Shown here one piece after another: positions 59,549-64,000 of a stretch of 64,000 nt of DNA. The position numbers and the translations under genes were made by a program. The DNA comes from Haloglomus salinum (GTDB lineage: Archaea > Halobacteriota > Halobacteria > Halobacteriales > Haloarculaceae): contig NZ_CP101153.1 in assembly GCF_024298825.1 (NCBI RefSeq), forward strand, positions 2,914,001 through 2,978,000. The letters run 5' to 3'. Each line of letters begins with the position of its first letter. The first letter of the stretch is position 1. The notes beneath the pieces are model-generated. The model worked only from the letters and a program-made list of their open reading frames with translations. It had not been told where the DNA came from and ran no database searches.

Positions 59549-61705
59549 ATGACAACCCGCGCGGTCGCCGAGATGCGTGAGTGGGACGGCCGCCAGTACG
59601 ACGGCGGGTTCGACGGGCTGCACGACCTCGCCGACCGGGAGTTCACGGGCGCCGTCGAAGCCGACGGCGCCGTCTGTTTCGTGCTTCGCGGGCGCGTGGT
59701 CGGCGTCTTCGAGACGGACGAGGAGGCCGACCACGGGCTCCGTTCCGGCGATATCGGCGCCTTCGAGCACGCCACCGGGACCGCGTACGAGGCTCCACAC
59801 GCCGCCCTCCCCCTGCTGTTCACCATGCAGGCCACCGGCGGCGAGGAGCGCGGCCGCTACTACACCGAGGACACGCCGCTGGAGGAGGTCCACGAGCGGC
59901 TCTCGGGCGGCTTCACCGGCTACGTCGAACTCTCCGAGAACGTCCTCTCGGGTGACTACTACTCCGTCTACCACGGCGGGCGCGCGAAACACGTCGCCTT
60001 CGTCGGCCAGTCCCGCCGCCTGCTGGAGGACGAGGAGGCGTTCGAGCGCTCATGCGACGAGGTCGGCATCTACACCGTCACCGCCGTCGACCTCGATATC
60101 ACCGAGATTCCCGGTGGCGAGGAGCGCACGGCCGCGGGAGCTGGTGCGGCTGGTGCGGCTGGTGCGGACGGCGCAGGAGCGGCCGACGCAGGTGCCGCCG
60201 GTGCGGCGGGTGCCGGTGCGGGTGGGGCGGCCGGGGAGTCCGATTCGGCACCGGGCGGCGGTGCCAGGGCGGACGCGGACGACCCGAGCCTGGACGCCGA
60301 CATTCCCGAGGCCGGCTCCGACACAGCCGGCGAGGCCGACGCAGCGGCCGCCGGGGCGGACACGGAGGAGGGGACCGAAGCGGAGACTGAAATGGAATCG
60401 GAGAGGGAGGCCGAGACGCCCCACGGCGACCAGGCCGACACCACGCCTCCTCGCGGCACCGAGCGTGACTCGTCCGCGGACGACGCCATCAGGCCGGCAG
60501 CGACCCTGACCGACGACGGCGACGAGGGGAACGGGACGGACGCCGACTCGGGCGACACCGACCCGGAGGTCGGGACCGACGAGCGCGACGGCGTCGACGA
60601 CCAGCAGAGCGACGCGGCGGCCACCGAGGCGGCGTCCCCCTCGCCGGCGACGGGTCCGGCCGACGACGACGACATCGAGGCGGCCGTGACCTCCGTCGAG
60701 GAGGCGTCGGCCGAGTCCGAGCCGGAACCGGAGGTGGCCGAGTCGCCCGACGAGTCACCCGCTGAGCAGTTCGCGGACGAGGAGCCCGGTTCCGAGACGG
60801 CCCCGGAGCCGGCGGCGTCCGGCGAGGACGTGGCGACGCTCAAACGAACGCTCGAGGACCGCGAGAGCGAGGTCGAGCGGCTAGAGCGCGAGGTCGACCG
60901 CCTCGAATCGGAGCTGCGGACGGTCCGGGACGAGCGCGACGACCTCGCCGCACGTGTCGAGAACCTCGAGGCGCGCCTCCAGGAGCTGGGCTCCGGTGCC
61001 GCCGCGCCGGAGTCCTCGATGACGGCGTCGGAGGCACTCTCTGGAACGAACCTCTTCGTCCGCTACCGCTCGAAGAGCGAGCCGACCCTGGACGACCTCT
61101 CGGATGGCGTCAGCCGCGAGGGCGTCATCGAGAACCTCCGGCTCGAGCGTCACACCGAGTTCGATGCCGAGGCTGTCGCTGTCGACGGGCGGCAGTTCGA
61201 CGCCTTCCTCGAGGGGACGCAGGAGTACCGGTTCGCCCGGTGGCTGGTGAGTGAGCTGCCGCTGGAGATCCGCGATACGGGTACCCAGCGGAAGCTGGCG
61301 GACCTGTACGGCGCCCTGCCGGATATCGACCGGATCGAGTTCGGTGCGACGGTCGCCGACGACCAGACGTTCGACCTCGTCGCCCGGAACCGGATGGGCG
61401 AGCCGCTAGTTATCGCGACGCTGGACGACTCCCGCGAGCCGACCCAGGGCGAGGAACTGGCGGCTCTCGTCCGTGGCGGCTCTGCGGTGTCGGAGGAGTC
61501 GGGGTCGCTGGCGGGTGCGATGGCTGCCACGGGCGCCTTCTTCGAACCGGAGGCGCTCGCGACGGCCGAAGAGGCCACTGGTGGGAGCCTGTTGAGCCGC
61601 GACAAGCGCGAGAGCTACGTGAAACTGTCGCGGGGGCGGGGCTTCCACCTCTGTCTCGTCGAGGACCGCGACGAGTCGTTCTATCTCTCGGTCCCGGAGC
61701 TGTGA
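59549..61705 (+). CDS. large haloarchaeal protein with disordered acidic middle (DUF7527-like)
   Basis: A 718-residue protein with three parts. Residues about 1-185 are a globular domain (MREWDGRQYDGGFDGLHDLADREFTGAVEADGAVCFVLRGRVVGVFE in part; YYSVYHGGRAKHVAFVGQSR). Residues about 190-430 are a disordered Ala/Gly then Asp/Glu/Ser-rich tract. A coiled coil at about 435-480 (LEDRESEVERLEREVDRLESEL) leads to a C-terminal globular domain at about 490-718 ending GFHLCLVEDRDESFYLSVPEL. The flanking domains look like a haloarchaeal family; its job is unknown. TGG-GCG rich alternatives in other frames are shadows. Confidence 0.8.
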   Translation: MTTRAVAEMREWDGRQYDGGFDGLHDLADREFTGAVEADGAVCFVLRGRVVGVFETDEEADHGLRSGDIGAFEHATGTAYEAPHAALPLLFTMQATGGEERGRYYTEDTPLEEVHERLSGGFTGYVELSENVLSGDYYSVYHGGRAKHVAFVGQSRRLLEDEEAFERSCDEVGIYTVTAVDLDITEIPGGEERTAAGAGAAGAAGADGAGAADAGAAGAAGAGAGGAAGESDSAPGGGARADADDPSLDADIPEAGSDTAGEADAAAAGADTEEGTEAETEMESEREAETPHGDQADTTPPRGTERDSSADDAIRPAATLTDDGDEGNGTDADSGDTDPEVGTDERDGVDDQQSDAAATEAASPSPATGPADDDDIEAAVTSVEEASAESEPEPEVAESPDESPAEQFADEEPGSETAPEPAASGEDVATLKRTLEDRESEVERLEREVDRLESELRTVRDERDDLAARVENLEARLQELGSGAAAPESSMTASEALSGTNLFVRYRSKSEPTLDDLSDGVSREGVIENLRLERHTEFDAEAVAVDGRQFDAFLEGTQEYRFARWLVSELPLEIRDTGTQRKLADLYGALPDIDRIEFGATVADDQTFDLVARNRMGEPLVIATLDDSREPTQGEELAALVRGGSAVSEESGSLAGAMAATGAFFEPEALATAEEATGGSLLSRDKRESYVKLSRGRGFHLCLVEDRDESFYLSVPEL

Positions 61706-61721
61706 GACAGTATTAGCTGCC

Positions 61722-62027
61722 TCAGCCCTCGATTTCGGGAATATCCTCGATTTTCATCCCCTCGAGCTTCTCGACGATCTCGTCGATCTTCCCGTCCAGG
61801 TCGTCGACGAAGTCGGCGGTGTCCTCGGTCGTGATGGCACCCTGGCTGGAGGGCTCGATGAGGTTCTCCTCCTCGAGCACCCGGAGGGAGTAGCGGACCT
61901 TGTGGTGGGGGTATCCCGTCTCGTTCGACATCTTCACGATGCCGATGGGTTCGTTCTCGATCACCATCCGCAAGACCTGCAGATGGCGTTCGAGCATGTC
62001 GACTTCCTTCTCGAGCCGATCTATCAT
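61722..62027 (-). CDS. small winged-helix/coiled-coil transcription regulator
   Basis: A 101-residue protein. A helix DRLEKEVDMLERHLQVLRMVI leads into a winged helix, ENEPIGIVKMSNETGYPHHKVRYSLRVLEEENLIEPSSQG (in part VKMSNETGYPHHKVRYSLRVLEEENLI), followed by an acidic C-terminal helix. It is conserved in haloarchaea beside purA. A TTTAAA box (62055-62060) lies 28 bases from the ATG. Target genes are unknown; the divergent purA gene 250 bases away is a candidate. Confidence 0.85.
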   Translation of the reverse strand: MIDRLEKEVDMLERHLQVLRMVIENEPIGIVKMSNETGYPHHKVRYSLRVLEEENLIEPSSQGAITTEDTADFVDDLDGKIDEIVEKLEGMKIEDIPEIEG

Positions 62028-62278
62028 GGCACGTGTTAACTCGTGAGACGAGGGTTTAAAAGTTGCCCTCACGCCGCCCGATTCGGGGCCATCCAGGCGG
62101 ACGGACGTCCGGAATCGGTACCGCATATCACTCGGACCATGTTAACCCTTCCGACCGCGGCAGCCTCCGAGTGGTCGAATCGGGGGCGCTCGGGGCGCAC
62201 GCGCGCCGAGACGCGGGGGTGGCGGTGGCCCGGGGGAACCGCAACCGGTTTGTTCGGCCACGCCGCACGCTGGGGCGG

Positions 62279-63688
62279 ATGACTGTCACTATCGTCGGTT
62301 CGCAGTTCGGCGACGAGGGGAAGGGGGGGATCGTCGACGTGTTCGGCGAGGCGGCGGACGTGGTCGTGCGGTACCAGGGCGGCGACAACGCCGGCCACAC
62401 CGTCGTGCACGAGGACGTGGAGTACAAACTCTCGCTGGTCCCCTCGGGCGCGGTCCGCGGGAAGATCGGCGTGCTCGGCAACGGCTGTGTCGTCAACCCG
62501 GCGACGCTGTTCGACGAGCTCGACGCGCTCCGCGAGCGCGGGCTCGACCCCGACGTCCGCGTCGCCGAGCGCGCGCACGCCATCATGCCGTTCCACCGCG
62601 TCCTCGACGGCCTCGAGGAGGACGTGAAGAGCGAGGACGACATCGCCGTCGGCACCACCGGGCGCGGCATCGGCCCCACGTACGAGGACAAGGCCGGCCG
62701 CCGCGGGGTCCGCGTCGGTGACCTGCTCGACCCCGAGGTCCTCCGCGACCGCCTCGCCTACGTCGTTCCGCAGAAGAAGGCCCTCGTCGAACAGGTGTAC
62801 GACCTCGACCTCGATGCGCTCGACGCCGACGACTTCGGTATCGAGATGGACGTCACCGAGGCGTTCGACGAGGACGCGCTGTTCGAGCGCTACCGCACGT
62901 TCGGCGAGCGTCTCGCCGACGAGGGGATGACCGTCAACTGTGGCGCCTTCCTCGCCGAGCGTCGCGAGGCCGGAGACCTGGTGATGATGGAGGGCGCCCA
63001 GGGGACCGGCATCGACATCGACCACGGGAGCTACCCCTACGTCACCTCCTCGAACCCCACGGCCGGCGGCGCGTCCGTCGGAACCGGACTCGGCCCGACC
63101 GTCGTGGGACAGGGTGAGGTCGTCGGTATCGTGAAGGCGTACATCTCGCGGGTCGGGATGGGCCCGCTCCCGACCGAACTCGGCCACGTCGAGGGGCAGA
63201 CCCCACCCGAGGGCGGCGACACCTCCGAGCGCGGTCAGGAGCTCGCGACCTACATCCGTGACGAGGGTGGCGAGTACGGCACCGTCACCGGGCGCCCGCG
63301 ACGGGTCGGCTGGCTCGACATGCCGATGCTCCGGCACGCCGCCACGGCCAGCGGCTTCACCGGCCTCGCTATCAACCACGTCGACACGCTCGCCGGCCTC
63401 GACACGGTGAAAGTCGGACACGCGTACGAGCGCGACGGCGAGGAGCAACTGACCATCCCGGCCACGACGGAGAAGTGGGCCGACTGCGAGGCGGTCTACC
63501 GCGAGTTCGACGGCTGGCCGGAGGCCGACTGGAGCGACGTGGCCGAGCGCGGCTACGACGCTCTCCCCGAGAATGCCCAGGAGTACCTGGGTTACATCGC
63601 GGCCGAACTCGATGCCGACATCTACGCCGTCGGCGTCGGTCCCGGGCGCGAGGACACGGTCGTCGTGCAGGACCCGTTCGAGGTGTAA
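62279..63688 (+). CDS. purA: adenylosuccinate synthase
   Basis: A 469-residue enzyme making adenylosuccinate from IMP, aspartate and GTP, the first committed step to AMP. The N-terminal GTP loop is IVGSQFGDEGKGGIVD (the last Lys of the usual GDEGKGK is Gly here, as in some archaeal forms), followed by GGDNAGHTVV with the catalytic His. GTTGRGIGPTYEDKAGRRGVRVGDL (in part TTGRGIGPTYEDKAGR), MEGAQGTGIDIDHGSYPYVTSSN and RPRRVGWLDMPMLRHA are all intact. The protein is a little long because of a central insertion near 155-185. The ATG at 62279 is preferred; upstream in-frame sequence is not conserved. Confidence 0.95.
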   Translation: MTVTIVGSQFGDEGKGGIVDVFGEAADVVVRYQGGDNAGHTVVHEDVEYKLSLVPSGAVRGKIGVLGNGCVVNPATLFDELDALRERGLDPDVRVAERAHAIMPFHRVLDGLEEDVKSEDDIAVGTTGRGIGPTYEDKAGRRGVRVGDLLDPEVLRDRLAYVVPQKKALVEQVYDLDLDALDADDFGIEMDVTEAFDEDALFERYRTFGERLADEGMTVNCGAFLAERREAGDLVMMEGAQGTGIDIDHGSYPYVTSSNPTAGGASVGTGLGPTVVGQGEVVGIVKAYISRVGMGPLPTELGHVEGQTPPEGGDTSERGQELATYIRDEGGEYGTVTGRPRRVGWLDMPMLRHAATASGFTGLAINHVDTLAGLDTVKVGHAYERDGEEQLTIPATTEKWADCEAVYREFDGWPEADWSDVAERGYDALPENAQEYLGYIAAELDADIYAVGVGPGREDTVVVQDPFEV

Positions 63689-63791
63689 CTCCCCTCTCCA
63701 CCTCTTCCGCCCGGTCCGCCGCCGATAGCGGCGTGTCCCGGTTCGGGAGCAACCAGAAGGATTCTAAGGGCAGCGGCTACAGTCCGTAGCG

Positions 63792-64000
63792 ATGGTGGCC
63801 GCCCCTGACGACGACCCCGCCGCCGCCGACGGCGATCCGGGGCCAACAGACGCTCCCCCCACGGATGGTGAGCCCCCCGCCGCCGACGATGGTACCGACA
63901 GTGAGCCGTCCACCGGAACCGGGTCCACGCCCTCCTCCGACTCGGACCCAGCCGCCGGAACCGGGTCCATATCCTCTCCCGACTCGGACCCAGCCGCCGA
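63792..64000 (+). CDS. acidic low-complexity protein, 3' end outside window
   Basis: An open frame starting ATG at 63792 and running off the window. The visible 69 residues are Asp/Pro/Gly/Ser/Thr-rich (VAAPDDDPAAADGDP, then a 14-residue repeat TGSTPSSDSDPAAG). It is preceded by a TATA-like TTCTAAGG about 26 bases upstream. Disordered acidic starts of this kind are common for haloarchaeal membrane or secreted proteins, but no domain is visible, and an antisense frame also stays open, so coding is likely but unproven. Confidence 0.5.
   Translation, partial: MVAAPDDDPAAADGDPGPTDAPPTDGEPPAADDGTDSEPSTGTGSTPSSDSDPAAGTGSISSPDSDPAA
63915..63998. repeat. 42-base tandem repeat, two copies
   Basis: Copies start at 63915 and 63957, beginning GGAACCGGGTCC and ending GACTCGGACCCAGCCGCC, with differences only in the middle. 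The period is 14 codons. The array may continue beyond the window. Confidence 0.8.

Overview
The window is about 64 kb of chromosome from a halophilic archaeon (class Halobacteria). The evidence is a very high G+C content, strongly acidic predicted proteins, Tat signals and lipoboxes, many leaderless promoters with a TATA-like hexamer 23-28 bases before the start codon, an archaeal 7S (SRP) RNA, the archaeal RNase P protein Rnp4, archaeal-type Elp3, and many small families typical of haloarchaea. Genus is not determined. There are no rRNA or tRNA genes, insertion sequences or CRISPR arrays that I can support. Genes are dense, with many 1-4 base overlaps.

Layout. 1-5.5 kb: an M20 peptidase cut by the window edge, then a persulfide/sulfur-handling island (two YeeE/YedE half-transporters, a rhodanese-persulfide dioxygenase fusion, TusA, a DsrE-like protein) and two universal stress proteins. 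5.6-10.7 kb: halocyanin-like copper protein, small acidic protein, lipoprotein, membrane-anchored winged-helix protein, CoA-binding protein, coiled-coil and membrane proteins. 10.8-11.1 kb: the SRP RNA. 11-16 kb: a formate-dehydrogenase-type molybdoenzyme, a flavin-split-barrel protein, DUF998 protein, acyl-CoA dehydrogenase. 16-20.4 kb: DoxX, a paired PH-domain operon, a MaoC hydratase, and an rnp4-yhbY-mscS cluster. 20.4-23.3 kb: a lower-G+C patch with a small membrane protein and a 7TM-PAS histidine kinase. 23.3-32 kb: enoyl-CoA hydratase, acyl-CoA carboxylase, FBPase plus class I aldolase-like enzyme, a degenerate FtsZ-like protein, a phosphodiesterase, and the methylmalonyl-CoA mutase B12 subunit with its MeaB chaperone GTPase. 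32-43 kb: a beta-helix surface protein, hydrolase, two histidine kinases with degenerate ATPase domains, a DsbA-like lipoprotein paired with a CxxC membrane protein, RDD protein, MmgE/PrpD and a lipid-kinase-like gene. 43-47 kb: Elp3, hydrolase, zinc-ribbon winged-helix regulator. 47-51.2 kb: an ABC-2 exporter, CPBP protease and small membrane proteins whose four promoters share one element. 51-55.3 kb: menaquinone genes menD and menF. 55.3-56.4 kb: a gene-free tract with two tandem arrays. 56.4-64 kb: MaoC, thioesterase and HAD/ECH fusion, a long disordered protein, an HTH protein divergent from purA, and a gene cut by the window end.

Function. Fatty/propionyl-CoA breakdown is spread across the window (acyl-CoA dehydrogenase, hydratases, HAD fusion, thioesterase, carboxylase, mutase subunit, MeaB). 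The most interesting observations are: (i) a 19-base element, CTTCTGYGAG-N3-TTATCT (CTATAT in one copy), placed exactly over four neighbouring promoters at 48.8-50.4 kb, which suggests an undescribed regulon for an exporter, a membrane protease and small envelope proteins; (ii) an FtsZ2-like protein that has lost the GTP-binding T4 glycine loop; (iii) the sulfur island with symmetrical elements in its divergent promoter; and (iv) two in-phase tandem repeat arrays at 55.4-56.3 kb that keep several frames open without any credible gene.
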